A stretch of DNA of 64,000 nt, from positions 1-64,000 of the forward strand of contig JAIVJI010000074.1 of NCBI GenBank assembly GCA_020200135.1, written 5' to 3'. The stretch is from Acidobacteriota bacterium. Its GTDB lineage: Bacteria; Acidobacteriota; Blastocatellia; Pyrinomonadales; Pyrinomonadaceae. The notes below the pieces were generated by a model. The model was given only the letters and a program-made list of their open reading frames with translations, did not search any database and was not told the origin of the DNA. The position numbers and the translations under genes are program-made. This document shows positions 1-8,000 of the stretch, in pieces (within the stretch, counting starts at the first letter, position 1; the number at the start of each line of letters is the position of its first letter).

Positions 1-2
1 GC

Positions 3-806
3 GCGCTCACGGGCAGCTTCGAGGCGCACATCGCCGGGGCGCGCGAGACCAACCCGGAGCTGGGGCTGTTCTGGGACACGGGGCTGTGGGTGGGGGCCGG
101 CTACTCGGCCTACTACCTGCTCGCCTTCGAGCTGGACCCGGAGGCGCTCATCGAAGCGCTCAACGGGCAGGGCGGCGCCGGGATGCCGCTGGGGTTCCTG
201 CCGGGGCCTGACAAGCCGCGCCAGCCGAGGCGGCCGCGCGGGCGTGGCACCCCACGGGACTCCGACTGGCAAATCAGGGCTCAGTCGCCGCAGAATCCTG
301 CGGACCGTCGTCTCACAGATGAAGAACTTGCCCCAATACGCCAAGAATTAGAGAGCATGCTCACTAAGAAGTGTAAAGAATTCATAGACAAGCTCGTATC
401 TTTTAATAGGGGTTTGCCTTACGATTCAGGGAGTGACTTGCTGAAGCATTTGAACAACAGAGCCACGTCTGAGGATGCTGGTATATTTTTTGGGCATCCC
501 GGTGTAAATTATCGCCAAGTTTACATTGGTAAGGAGAATGTTTCTAGAAAGTTTTACACTCCTGAACAGCTCAAAAGGTCTAATCAAATCTATGCCGCCA
601 CCCTTCTGCATGAACTCATACATACACTTACGAGGGGTATTGACGATGACCTTACGGAGAACGTGCTAGCCCTAGGAATTGTTGCTTATGATCACACAGG
701 AAAACCCCTCCCTCTTCCAAAAAACAAAGGAGGCGGCAGTGGTACTGATTACCATAACTACTGGAGTACGGCACTTAAAAATGCTTGCTTCCCAGACCTG
801 CGGTAA
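3..806 (+). CDS. RHS-like protein C-terminus with HExxH module (5' cut by window edge)
   Basis: The reading frame is open from the first bases, so the true start lies outside the window; 267 residues are visible. The first ~80 residues are high-GC and resemble the stretch that follows an RHS core, ending in a Pro/Arg-rich linker (GPDKPRQPRRPRG). After about base 240 the GC content drops clearly and the sequence becomes a different module carrying H-E-L-I-H at 609-623, the zinc-binding motif of many metallopeptidases. A swapped low-GC C-terminal domain behind a conserved body is the layout of polymorphic toxins, but the RHS assignment of the visible N-terminal part is only a resemblance. The next gene overlaps its last 26 bases. 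Function is not proven; it could also be a non-toxic secreted peptidase. Confidence 0.55.
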   Translation, partial: ALTGSFEAHIAGARETNPELGLFWDTGLWVGAGYSAYYLLAFELDPEALIEALNGQGGAGMPLGFLPGPDKPRQPRRPRGRGTPRDSDWQIRAQSPQNPADRRLTDEELAPIRQELESMLTKKCKEFIDKLVSFNRGLPYDSGSDLLKHLNNRATSEDAGIFFGHPGVNYRQVYIGKENVSRKFYTPEQLKRSNQIYAATLLHELIHTLTRGIDDDLTENVLALGIVAYDHTGKPLPLPKNKGGGSGTDYHNYWSTALKNACFPDLR

Positions 807-1680
807 AGCGATAATCCCTTTCTTGGTTATTTTGTGCGCTGGGGGTGTCCGCTCCGAAGCTAAGGATTGGCGCGGCATTGAACCGTTGCACTCAACCCGC
901 GCAGATGTGGAACGCCTGCTAGGCCCGCCGTCTACAGATAGGGGTTCCATTGTCTTTTATCGTATCAAGCGAGAAAGGGTGTCCTTAACATATGCAGAAG
1001 GACCTTGCGGGATCGAGCCTAGCCTATGGAACGTTCCGCGCGATACTGTCACTAATATCCGGGTGACACCGGATCAATTATTCTTCGCCGAGCTAAAGTT
1101 GGATGAGAGCAAATATAAGAAGAAAAGGGATGGACATGTCCGGCACATTGTCCATTATATAAATGAAGACGAAGGGGTCAGCTATGATGTTGATTCAAGT
1201 GCTGGTGGCCTGGTAACTGCTGTTGAATACTTCCCGGCAGCGAAAGACGCTCACCTGCGATGCCCCGCTTCAGGTGAAGACCTAGCTAATACTACCAAGT
1301 TCGACTCTTACTCCAACATCTCTTTCGAGAGTGAAAAGAAGCGGCTCGATAGCTTCGCCGAGCAACTGCGTCGTCACGACTCTGCTGAAGGCTACATCAT
1401 GGTCTATGCCGGAAGGCGCGCACGCGCCGGCGAAGCAAAGGCGCGCGCGGAACGGGCAAAGGAGTATCTGATTAAGGTGCGCGGTACTGATGCCAGACGC
1501 ATTGTAACGATAGACGGGGGGCATCAAGAGGAACTAATGGTAGAACTCTATCTTGTACCGTCCGGAGCATCTCCGCCCCCTGCCATGCCGACCATTGATC
1601 CAAATGACGTGCAGATCATCAAGGCCAGCAGCGCGAAGAATAATAACCGACGTTCAACTCGACCGCGTTGCAAGCGATGA
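781..1680 (+). CDS. Secreted protein of unknown function, lineage-specific
   Basis: It encodes 299 residues. I chose ATG 781 because it is followed directly by a signal peptide (hydrophobic AIIPFLVILCAGG), although the frame is open further upstream inside the previous gene. The mature part starts with a short domain (DVERLLGPP) and ends with a conserved-looking block of about 80 residues. That block holds an alternating-charge helix (RRARAGEAKARAERAKEYL), then RIVTIDGG and a beta strand, an arrangement reminiscent of OmpA-like peptidoglycan-binding folds. I have seen this type of protein mainly in Acidobacteria-like genomes and know no assigned function. It overlaps the HExxH gene by 26 bases, so an immunity or accessory role is conceivable, but an exported protein would be an unusual immunity partner. 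Confidence 0.6.
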   Translation: MLASQTCGKAIIPFLVILCAGGVRSEAKDWRGIEPLHSTRADVERLLGPPSTDRGSIVFYRIKRERVSLTYAEGPCGIEPSLWNVPRDTVTNIRVTPDQLFFAELKLDESKYKKKRDGHVRHIVHYINEDEGVSYDVDSSAGGLVTAVEYFPAAKDAHLRCPASGEDLANTTKFDSYSNISFESEKKRLDSFAEQLRRHDSAEGYIMVYAGRRARAGEAKARAERAKEYLIKVRGTDARRIVTIDGGHQEELMVELYLVPSGASPPPAMPTIDPNDVQIIKASSAKNNNRRSTRPRCKR

Positions 1681-1950
1681 GAGGAACAGCGCAAGCAATG
1701 CGAGACGAGCGCCAGCCCCCAGCGGGGGGCGGAGCGAATGGTGCGAGCCTGCGGCGAGCGCATGAGCGGAGCGGGGCGCAAGGGGGGAGAGTCTGTTGAT
1801 GCGGGGCGTTCGATAATGCTTGTTATGTGAGAGACGGGCTTTGCACAAAAATGGGGGTTAAGGGGTTAATTTTTGTGCGCCCGGCAATTCCGCACAAAAA
1901 TTAGTTTCAATCCCAAGCTCATAAATTGACTGGATGACGCAGCACAGGGC
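1681..1950. other. Intergenic stretch without a recognisable gene
   Basis: Short G-rich imperfect repeats of the form gagcg occur at about 1730-1780. Toward 1860 the base composition becomes more AT-rich. I see no open frame with protein character and no clear promoter or terminator. Confidence 0.4.
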
Positions 1951-2103
1951 AGGGTCTACTACCAGCACGAGGACGCCTCCGGGGTGAGCCGGAGGACGAC
2001 CGACGCGGGCGGCGCGCTCCACGGGCGTGACGAAACGGACCCGCGCGGGGTGAGTGTGGAGCGCCCCGACAGCCCGCAGCCGCAGTTCCGCTCGACTCTC
2101 TAG
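1951..2103 (+). pseudogene. RHS-repeat protein fragment
   Basis: An open frame of 50 codons, ending in TAG at 2101, reads RVYYQHEDASG and continues through TTDAGG and DPRGV. This resembles the YD/RHS core block in which a tyrosine-rich strand is followed by a glycine turn (as in YYxHxDxxGSxxxxTDxxG). It has no start codon or ribosome-binding site and its frame is closed on both sides, so it is a broken piece. It lies 270 bases after the first two genes and suggests that an RHS locus once extended here, as orphan cassettes do. Confidence is moderate because the match is short. Confidence 0.4.
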
Positions 2104-2272
2104 CGCTACCAGCGCCGATACCTCCTCGGCGGCTGCGGACGCCCCAAGAACTGCGCCTGATCGCGCCCTTCGCCCCAACCTCCACGAAGCCGCAGACGTG
2201 GAAGACGTCTCTCACCATCAGCAGCACGCCCTGCCGCCTGATCTTTGACACTTCACTGAGCCACCCGCGCGA

Positions 2273-2650
2273 CTAGACGACCATATTATGGGCGAGCGCC
2301 GAGAGCAGCACGTCCATCTGCTGCGCGTAGTACCTCTTCTTGTTCCTTCGGGCCAGCCCGAAGCCCTGCTTATCCTCCTTGATCTTGATGGCGCCGCCCC
2401 GCTTGTCGTACAGGTAGGCGTATGAGAGCGCCACCGCCCGCCGGTCAGGGAGGTGCTTCGGCGACTCGCCTAGGAGGTCGAAGACCTGCCGCGGCGTCAG
2501 CGTCGAGAGCAGGGCCGCGAAGCACTTCCGCCCGTTGCGCTTGCGCCACCGCACGACGAGGCGCCGCACCTCGCGCTCGTAGCCGTCGCTCGGGCAGGAC
2601 GCCCACCCGTCCTGCCGGCCCGGGTGGAGCGGATCAGGGAACCATTCCCT
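2273..2650 (-). pseudogene. DDE transposase C-terminal remnant
   Basis: The last ~90 codons of this minus-strand frame read like the end of a DDE transposase: a YDKRGGAIKIKEDKQGFGL block with the conserved acidic and Lys/Gln residues, then a helix ending AQQMDVLLSALAHNMVV. Related IS transposases end with a similar QQMLVLLAQLAHNLLVW pattern. The catalytic N-terminal part is missing, and upstream the frame merges into sequence without protein character. It is therefore an inactive remnant. I cannot fix the IS family; IS1380-like is a guess. Confidence 0.5.
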
Positions 2651-2696
2651 GACCGTCGGCGCGATGCCGCCCGCCCGCTCCGCGGAGACGTCCCCC

Positions 2697-3599
2697 TCAG
2701 CATTGGTTGCCTTTCGCCCAGCTGTGAGGAGGCCATGCTGCGGAGGGCAAGGGAGGGCCGGCCCGGATGAAGCGGCACGCCACCGGAGGCGGGCCCCTAC
2801 CTGGTACTGCGCCCGCAGCCGTGCCTCCACCCGCTGCCGGGCCCCGGCGTCCCGCTCCTGGGCGAGGCGCAGGCGCTCGTGGCTGATCGCTTGATTTACC
2901 GCGGCGATCCTCGACTACTAAAACGTTTTGGGGGCGCAGGCACGCGGCCACGTTGAAGCACTTGGCGCCGACGCGCCGGAGCGCGAGGCGGAAGATCGGA
3001 GACGGGTCGTAGTCAGCTAGGACGACTGGCCGCATGGTGGCGGGGCCGACCCGGCAGAGGATTCGCGCGCGCTCCAGTTGCTCCAGCCGCTCATCATCGG
3101 GGCTCGCGAAGCGCGTGTTTTCGATGAGGAAGAGCATGCGGCCGGCGACGCTCTGCTCAAGTTCGATTTGCCCCTCGTCGACCCGGGGCAGGACGAGACA
3201 GGCGGTGTGCGTCGCCGGCGCGGCGTGCGTCAAGACTAGGTCGGGCGCGGACTCTCCAGGGAGTTGGCGCAGCCGGGCGATGGACTGGACGGGCGGGAAG
3301 CCGCATGCCGAGGCGACCGCCGAGACCGAGGCCATGACGGTGCGAACGAGATCTGACGCGGCGTCGGGCGGCGTAGGCGCCCTGTGAGGGGCGACCCGCG
3401 CCGCATCAAACTCCATACGCTTGCGTTCGACCAGCTCGCGGAAGGCGGCGTCAGTCCCAAGCCTCGCCTTCCACCTTCCCAATGAGCGTTCGGTGACGCG
3501 GTAGTTGCTGCGGCACGCGACCCCGCCGTAGATCAGGGCGTAGGCAACGACCGCCGCCCACCGCTGCCTCTGTAACTCGCATCGCAGTTCGTCAGTCAT
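2697..3599 (-). CDS. Hypothetical protein
   Basis: ATG 3599 gives 300 residues. The first ~215 look protein-like: a helical N-terminus (DELRCELQRQRWAAVVAYALIYGG), a charged helical stretch (ERSLGRWKARLG) and a mixed alpha/beta part (MLFLIENTRFASPDDERLEQLERARIL, in pieces). The last ~85 residues are a low-complexity Pro/Arg/Ala run with no protein character, so the frame probably reads past its natural end because of a break near 2915. I do not recognise the family. It sits between a transposase scrap and integrase debris, so it may be decayed mobile-element cargo. Confidence 0.35.
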   Translation of the reverse strand: MTDELRCELQRQRWAAVVAYALIYGGVACRSNYRVTERSLGRWKARLGTDAAFRELVERKRMEFDAARVAPHRAPTPPDAASDLVRTVMASVSAVASACGFPPVQSIARLRQLPGESAPDLVLTHAAPATHTACLVLPRVDEGQIELEQSVAGRMLFLIENTRFASPDDERLEQLERARILCRVGPATMRPVVLADYDPSPIFRLALRRVGAKCFNVAACLRPQNVLVVEDRRGKSSDQPRAPAPRPGAGRRGPAAGGGTAAGAVPGRGPPPVACRFIRAGPPLPSAAWPPHSWAKGNQC

Positions 3600-3664
3600 A
3601 AACCTATTTCGTAGGAAAAACCCGGAAAAGTGCCGGCCAATATCGGCCATTACAAAACCGCCTT

Positions 3665-3916
3665 TCAGCTCCGATACCTCCGCCGCGCCGCCGGCCTGCC
3701 TAAAAATCTCGCCCACGCCGCGGAGGTATCGACCGCAGCATCTGGCGCGCGGTCAACTATTTGCGGCGTAGCACAAGATGTAGCACAAGGCTCGGGAGGG
3801 GGCGGCTCTGGCGGACGCGTTTCTCGACCGCAGTAGATTGAAACGACGCGCTTCCCGCGCCGCTCTTTGCGGTACAGGTAGCGGTTTTTCGTGCCTTTTC
3901 GAGCTTCCAAACCCAT
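3665..3916 (-). CDS. Small basic protein, probably truncated
   Basis: Starting at ATG 3916 it begins MGLEARKGTKNRYLYRKERR and continues RGKRVVSIYCG. This is a short basic, Tyr-rich N-terminus that I recognise from small proteins encoded next to plasmid or phage genes, which usually continue YVG and then a helical tail. Here the continuation after about residue 31 becomes a Pro/Ala-rich tail without that helix, so the 3' part is probably frameshifted. It could bind DNA, but that is a guess. It lies directly upstream of the 2697-3599 gene on the same strand. Confidence 0.35.
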   Translation of the reverse strand: MGLEARKGTKNRYLYRKERRGKRVVSIYCGRETRPPEPPPPEPCATSCATPQIVDRAPDAAVDTSAAWARFLGRPAARRRYRS

Positions 3917-4003
3917 CTTTGAGCCTCCAAACCTCAATTTCGGTGGACAGATGTGGACATTTTGGGCGCTCGGAGCATCATCGATTCAGGACTCCGCGTC
4001 CTT

Positions 4004-4195
4004 CTACGCATCGACACGAGGCTGCGCCGCGGTGTAGTAGCCCACGCCGAGGCGTTCGCGCGCCGGCAACTTCTTGATCTCCGACCAGTCGAGCGCGGAG
4101 AGCTTGTCCCACAGGCCCGAGGGCTCGAAAGGCTTTGAGCCTTCGGCCATCGCGCGCAGGCGCTTCAACTCCTCGTCCTCGACTAAAGTTTTCAT
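4004..4195 (-). CDS. Small hypothetical protein, 63 residues
   Basis: The frame begins MKTLVEDEELKRLRAMAEG and ends with an amphipathic stretch (DKLSALDWSEIKKLPARERLG). Its balanced composition, with Trp, Tyr and Phe and without the Arg/Pro runs of non-coding frames, suggests a real or recently real protein. No good ribosome-binding site precedes the ATG. The upstream frame stays open for a few codons, so it may be the tail of a larger lost gene. The position next to an integrase and attachment site fits a small element-encoded protein. Confidence 0.35.
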   Translation of the reverse strand: MKTLVEDEELKRLRAMAEGSKPFEPSGLWDKLSALDWSEIKKLPARERLGVGYYTAAQPRVDA

Positions 4196-4320
4196 GCCGG
4201 TGGCGCGCAGATGGCGCGCTCATGTAACTGCACCTGTCGCCACTTAACCCACTTCGGCGGCGGCGGGGTCAGTTAAATCGAGTTACGTTTCGTTTCGTGA
4301 GATTTGGTGGAAGGCTTCTT

Positions 4321-4368
4321 CTGGGATTCATAACCCCAAGGTCGGGAGTTCAAGTCTCCCCCCCGCTA
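4321..4368 (+). tRNA. 3' half of tRNA-Met (CAT), attachment-site remnant
   Basis: The bases give an anticodon arm with CAT at 4329-4331 inside the loop ttCATaa, flanked by tggga and cccca. A perfect T-arm follows: GGGAG at 4344-4348, loop TTCAAGT, CTCCC at 4356-4360. The acceptor 3' strand ccccgct runs from 4361 to 4367, followed by A and then TCA instead of CCA. The matching 5' acceptor strand (agcgggg) and a D-arm are absent upstream, so it is only the 3' half. Integrating elements that use tRNA genes leave exactly such a 3' fragment at one end, and a tyrosine integrase gene ends 90 bases away. Confidence 0.7.
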
Positions 4369-4458
4369 TCACTTACCTTCACGCTGTCAATCATTTACGA
4401 ATAGCCGGGATGCCACCGGCTTTTATCCTTAGGCCGGATGGCGACCGGATGGTGACCT

Positions 4459-4930
4459 TTAGCCCGCCCTGCGCCGAAATTCCAGCACCTCTCCCGCATT
4501 CTGTTCCAGCCTTAATACGGCCTCCCGCATCGCCTCCGGCGTCGCGTGACTGTATCGACGGACCATCTTCGTACTAGACTGGCCTAAGAGCGCCATCCTC
4601 GCCGTCTCCCCCACTCCACGCTCGGCCAGCCGGGTGGCGAACGTGTGCCGCAGGTCGTGGAATGTCAGCCCGCCCGGCGTGGTCTGCCCGTGCGGGATGC
4701 CGGCCAACTCGCACGCCCGCTTGAACCCCTTCTTGATCTCGACGAGGTTGACGCCCGTCCGCGCGCTCGAAAAGAACGGCCCCTCCGTCCTACCCTGAAT
4801 GACTTGTAGGAGTTCGGAGCGGACGCGCGCCGTCATCGGGATGGTGCGCGGCTTCTTGTTCTTACTCTTCACTACTAACATGTGGTCGGGCAGCACCTCC
4901 ACGTCCTTACCGTTGATGTTGAAGAAGACC
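4459..4930 (-). pseudogene. Tyrosine recombinase/integrase, 5'-truncated
   Basis: About 155 codons of the catalytic domain remain. Visible elements are the beta-hairpin lysine region (VVKSKNKKPRTIPM), the H-x-x-R box (HDLRHTFATRL), a box that normally reads LGHSS but here reads LGQSS, and the nucleophile region RRYSHATPEAM with the active-site tyrosine. The first catalytic arginine region and the whole N-terminal DNA-binding domain are missing. Upstream of about 4930 the frame turns into the complement of a DUF4214 gene on the other strand. The protein is therefore inactive. Its stop lies 90 bases from the tRNA-Met 3' fragment, the usual order of int and attachment site in an integrated element. 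Confidence 0.8.
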
Positions 4931-4935
4931 GGCGA

Positions 4936-5503
4936 GGAGCGTGTTCGACCGGGACCTGCTTGCCCATGACCCACGGCGTCCGCCGCGGCAGCGACCCCTC
5001 CTTGCAGTGCCCGGGCGGCCCGCCCCCGTCCAACAGCCTGATTGACACCTCCAAGTATTTCGTGTGGCGACACTACACGGATTTTTTGAACCGCGACCCG
5101 CTCGACCCCAACACGCCGGACTTGGCCGGCCTCGATTACTGGCGGGGGGAGATCACCCAGTGCGGCTTTGACTTCGAATGTATTGACAGGAAGCGGGTGG
5201 ACGTCGCGAGGGCGTTCTTTTACTCGGACCAGTTCATCAACTCCGTCCCGCAACTCGCCAACGGCCAGCCGGTGCACACTCTCCTACAATAAGGAGTTCG
5301 TGAGGCAGTGTTACTATAGATACCTTCTTCGGGCTCAGGACCCGGAGGTGGATGATCCCGGCGGCTTCAACCACTGGGTGACCACTTTGAACAACCAGTG
5401 TCCGACCATGGGCGACGGCGCGTACAGCGAGATGCTAAGGGCCTTTATTCACGCGACGGAGTACCGGAGCAGATTCCGTCCCCCGCCCGCCCTGCCGTGG
5501 TAG
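4936..5503 (+). pseudogene. DUF4214-type protein, 5'-truncated and frameshifted
   Basis: The first frame contains YFVWRHYTDFLNRDP, then GLDYWRGEI, FECIDRKRVDVARAFFYSDQF. This is the repeated pattern of DUF4214 proteins found in large secreted proteins of Acidobacteria-like bacteria. At about 5280 this frame stops, and the expected continuation (YNKEFVRQCYYRYLLR, GGFNHWVTTLNNQ, a final ATEYRSRF) appears in the next frame up to 5503. A one-base slip in actctcc explains this. The 5' end is cut where the integrase remnant begins, and no signal peptide or start remains. A sequencing error could account for the slip but not for the missing 5' part. Confidence 0.7.
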
Positions 5504-5533
5504 GAGTGCGGATGACTCAAACTCGGAGGCATC

Positions 5534-6175
5534 ATGAGGATTAACCAGAACCGCGGGGGCCGCCGAACGGCCTTGAGAGGGCCAACGACGAAGGCGTCCG
5601 TCGCCCTGCTCGCCGTCCTGCTCGTCGCGGCAGCCTCCGGCGCAGGCCCGGGCGCTGCCGGGAGGACGGCCGACGACCAGACGGATAAAGCCCGGACGCG
5701 GGAGTGGGCCGAGAAACACTTCCCGTATCTGGTCAGGCCGGACTTCGCCAAGTTAGACCTCGCGAGGATGGTCCCGGAGCATAGCGAGGGCCCCGAAAAG
5801 CTCACGGCGCCGTTCAAGGTCGGGGGGACCATGAATTTCCGACTCCTGATCACGAACGGCTCGGATGTAAAAGTCCTTTTCCCCACCGCGGGCCCGTACG
5901 AGCATAACCGTCCGCGGCTGTCCAGAGGCGGCGAGCCGGTGCCCTACAGGCAGGACGCTGAGAAACAGGCCCGACTCGCCAGCGCGCAACGCGGATACAG
6001 TTCCGTCAAGTATTACGAACTCGGGCCCGGCGACACGGCGACCGAAGCCGTTAAGCTTGACGACTGGTACGAGCCGCTTCAGGCGGGCGCGTACAGGCTT
6101 ACGGTCGGGCGTCGTTTCATTCTGGGGGGCGAGTGGTTGGATTCGCCCTCGATCAGCTTCGAGGTCATTCCGTGA
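5534..6175 (+). CDS. Secreted protein of unknown function
   Basis: It has 213 residues. The N-terminus has basic residues followed by a hydrophobic stretch (ASVALLAVLLVAAAS), a signal peptide. The mature part contains a predicted beta-sandwich: GGTMNFRLLITNGSD, then KLDDWYEPLQAGAYRLTVGRR near the end. I know the KLDDWYxPLxxGxYxLTVxRRF pattern from exported proteins in related genomes; no function is assigned. ATG 5534 has no strong ribosome-binding site. The next gene has a similar export signal and lies 70 bases downstream, so the two may be co-transcribed. Confidence 0.65.
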   Translation: MRINQNRGGRRTALRGPTTKASVALLAVLLVAAASGAGPGAAGRTADDQTDKARTREWAEKHFPYLVRPDFAKLDLARMVPEHSEGPEKLTAPFKVGGTMNFRLLITNGSDVKVLFPTAGPYEHNRPRLSRGGEPVPYRQDAEKQARLASAQRGYSSVKYYELGPGDTATEAVKLDDWYEPLQAGAYRLTVGRRFILGGEWLDSPSISFEVIP

Positions 6176-6247
6176 CCGTCGGCGCGTGACACGGACGCCC
6201 GCCCCGCCGACCGGCTTCAACCTGCCTGCTAACCGGAGGTGTTGATC

Positions 6248-7004
6248 ATGAGACGAATCCTTCTCGCCACAGCCCTGTGCCTGACGGGCGCCGCCGCGGC
6301 CGCCTACCACCGGGGGGCCGGACAGGGCGCGAAGCCGCCCGCAACCGTCAACGCGCAGCGGGAAAGCCCCGCCGTGAACGTGCCCGAGAGCCCGGACGCC
6401 CCCTTGAGCGTCTCCGGCAAGACGAAGTGGGCCCACCCCCGACCAGCAGATGTTCGAGGTGTTCTTCACCGCGACAAACGTCGGGGTGAAGCCCGTCCGC
6501 GCTTACACGGTGCGCGTCACCCACGGCGCCGAGACGCAGGAGGGCGGCGGCTGCTTCCTCGACTCGGCCGCGAAGCCCGGGAAGATTTTGCAGCCGAACC
6601 AGTCCGCCAGCAGGAGCACGTGGCGGCCCGCACAGCCCTCCGACACGCAACCCGCCGTCGAGTTGGCTCTGGATTTTGTAGAGTTTACCGACGGCAGCAC
6701 TTGGGGGGCAGACACCTGCCAGTCGGCCGAACGGCTGGGAGGGTTACGAGCCGGCGGGCGCGCGGCCAAGGCGCACTTCAAAAAGAAGCTGGATGAGTGG
6801 GGCGTTGACGCTCTGGTCAAAAAGCTCTACGCCGACGACTCCACGCTGGCTCCTCCCGATGGGCATTCGGAGGCGTGGAAGGCGGGATTCCGCGGGGCGG
6901 TCAACAGTTATCGTGAACGCATCAGGCAGGCCAACGTGGAGGGGGGCTTGCTCGAAGTCGAGGACGCGCTTCAGCGTCCGTTCGACACGACGGACAAGCA
7001 ATAA
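6248..7004 (+). CDS. Secreted protein of unknown function, one-base frameshift near 6430
   Basis: ATG 6248 follows a good ribosome-binding site (GGAGGTG, six bases away) and starts a signal peptide (RRILLATALCLTGAAAAA). The first frame is coding to about base 6430 (SVSGKTKW). From there the protein continues in the next frame as GPTPDQQMFEVFFTATNVG through a fibronectin-like beta domain and a helical C-terminus ending at 7004. Loss of one G in tgggccc at 6428-6433 would join the two frames. The downstream part includes a two-cysteine segment (GGGCFLDS, GADTCQS). No function is known; the partner at 5534-6175 has the same export character. Confidence 0.6.
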
Positions 7005-7083
7005 CCCTTCAACGGATTATTTATTTCCGGTCACTCTATTTCCAAAGCTTAGCGCGATCTGGGCCGCCACCCGGACCGGCCAG

Positions 7084-7130
7084 GAGCCGCCGCGGTCACT
7101 CAGGGGTGAGGTCGCCGCGGTGGCTCTTTG
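7084..7130 (+). terminator. Probable terminator hairpin
   Basis: Arms gagccgccgcgg (7084-7095) and ccgcggtggctc (7115-7126) pair with one G-U, followed by tttg. It lies 80 bases after the frameshifted secreted-protein gene. The T-tract is weak. Confidence 0.5.
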
Positions 7131-7315
7131 ATTCCCCGGCGCCGCAATTTCGGCAACCCCGTCTAAGTCCAATGTCTAGGGATAAGGTCAATCAAGAAAA
7201 GCTTAAGAGGTCGTTGATACCCCGGCACCCGTCGTCTATAACCTACGGCGCTCAGGGCGGTCGGTGAATCCTTCCGCCCCGTGGTTTGCTGGGTGAGGAC
7301 AGTGCGCCATACAGG

Positions 7316-7356
7316 ACGAGGATGCCGCCCCAAGGCTGGCATCCTCGTTCGCTTTT
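7316..7356 (+). terminator. Probable terminator hairpin
   Basis: Perfect 11-base arms acgaggatgcc (7316-7326) and ggcatcctcgt (7338-7348) are followed by tcgcttttc. It lies between convergent genes, and together with the hairpin at 7084 accounts for most of the 440-base gap between 7005 and 7448. I see no gene in that gap. Confidence 0.5.
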
Positions 7357-7448
7357 CGGGCCTTCCTCGGGCGTACCGGCCGCGAGGTAGGTACGCCCAC
7401 TCCGTTCCAGTCACTGTCTTCACTTCCGTGAGCGACGTGCGGAAAGTT

Positions 7449-8000
7449 TCATTGACTCCCCGACGCAGGCGTGGCCATCGACCTTAGCGTCACCTCCCGC
7501 ACGACCTGGCTCGACACGACCTCGCGGCTCGCGTCGCGTAGTTCAGCCCACACCTTCGCCCGGTTCTCGACCGACCCGAAAACCTTGAGGCTGGCGTCAT
7601 TCATCCTGCCCGCTCTCGCTTCGTCGAAGTCCAGGTGTTCGCCGTAGCTCTTAAACAAAACCGCCTCGGCGATGTTCCAATCGTTAGGGCCGTCAGTGGT
7701 GGGCTTGACGAAGTATTTATAGTCCACGATCAGGCCTTGGCTTTTTTGCCCGTCGAGGATGCGCCTCCTGTATTCCCTCAACCACCTCACGTGGTCAGCC
7801 CCTTTGCCGGGCTTGGTCCTGAAGTAGGTGATGCGCCACACGGGGCCGTCGTCGAAGGGCCTCCCCTCGGGGCCGGCCTGCGGGCGGGCCGGCTGCTGGC
7901 CGGCTGGTGTGGACTGGGCTTGGCCACCGGCCGGCGTCTGGCCGCCGGCGAGCGGGAAAGCTGCGAGCGTCAAAGCGATGACGAAGAGTATGCGTCTCAT
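7449..8000 (-). CDS. Secreted protein of unknown function
   Basis: ATG 8000 is preceded by AAGGAG at a spacing of six or seven bases and starts a signal peptide (RRILFVIALTLAAFPLAGG), giving 183 residues. A low-complexity Gln/Pro/Ala linker follows (about residues 22-45). The compact domain begins VWRITYFRTKPGKGADHVRWL and contains DYKYFVKPTTDGPNDWNI. The ferredoxin-like pattern (beta strand, a helix with HVRWLREYRRRI, two further strands) suggests a dimeric alpha-beta barrel-type fold, but I cannot assign a ligand. It reads opposite to its left neighbours. Confidence 0.65.
   Translation of the reverse strand: MRRILFVIALTLAAFPLAGGQTPAGGQAQSTPAGQQPARPQAGPEGRPFDDGPVWRITYFRTKPGKGADHVRWLREYRRRILDGQKSQGLIVDYKYFVKPTTDGPNDWNIAEAVLFKSYGEHLDFDEARAGRMNDASLKVFGSVENRAKVWAELRDASREVVSSQVVREVTLRSMATPASGSQ

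Noticed and set aside
1858-2251. Two overlapping minus-strand frames of about 106-110 codons
   Set aside because: Low-complexity Arg/Ala/Gly composition; the plus strand here shows the RHS fragment instead.
5280-6433. Programmed frameshifting in the two genes near 5.28 and 6.43 kb
   Set aside because: Neither site has a slippery heptamer with a downstream structure; one-base slips in short runs are simpler.
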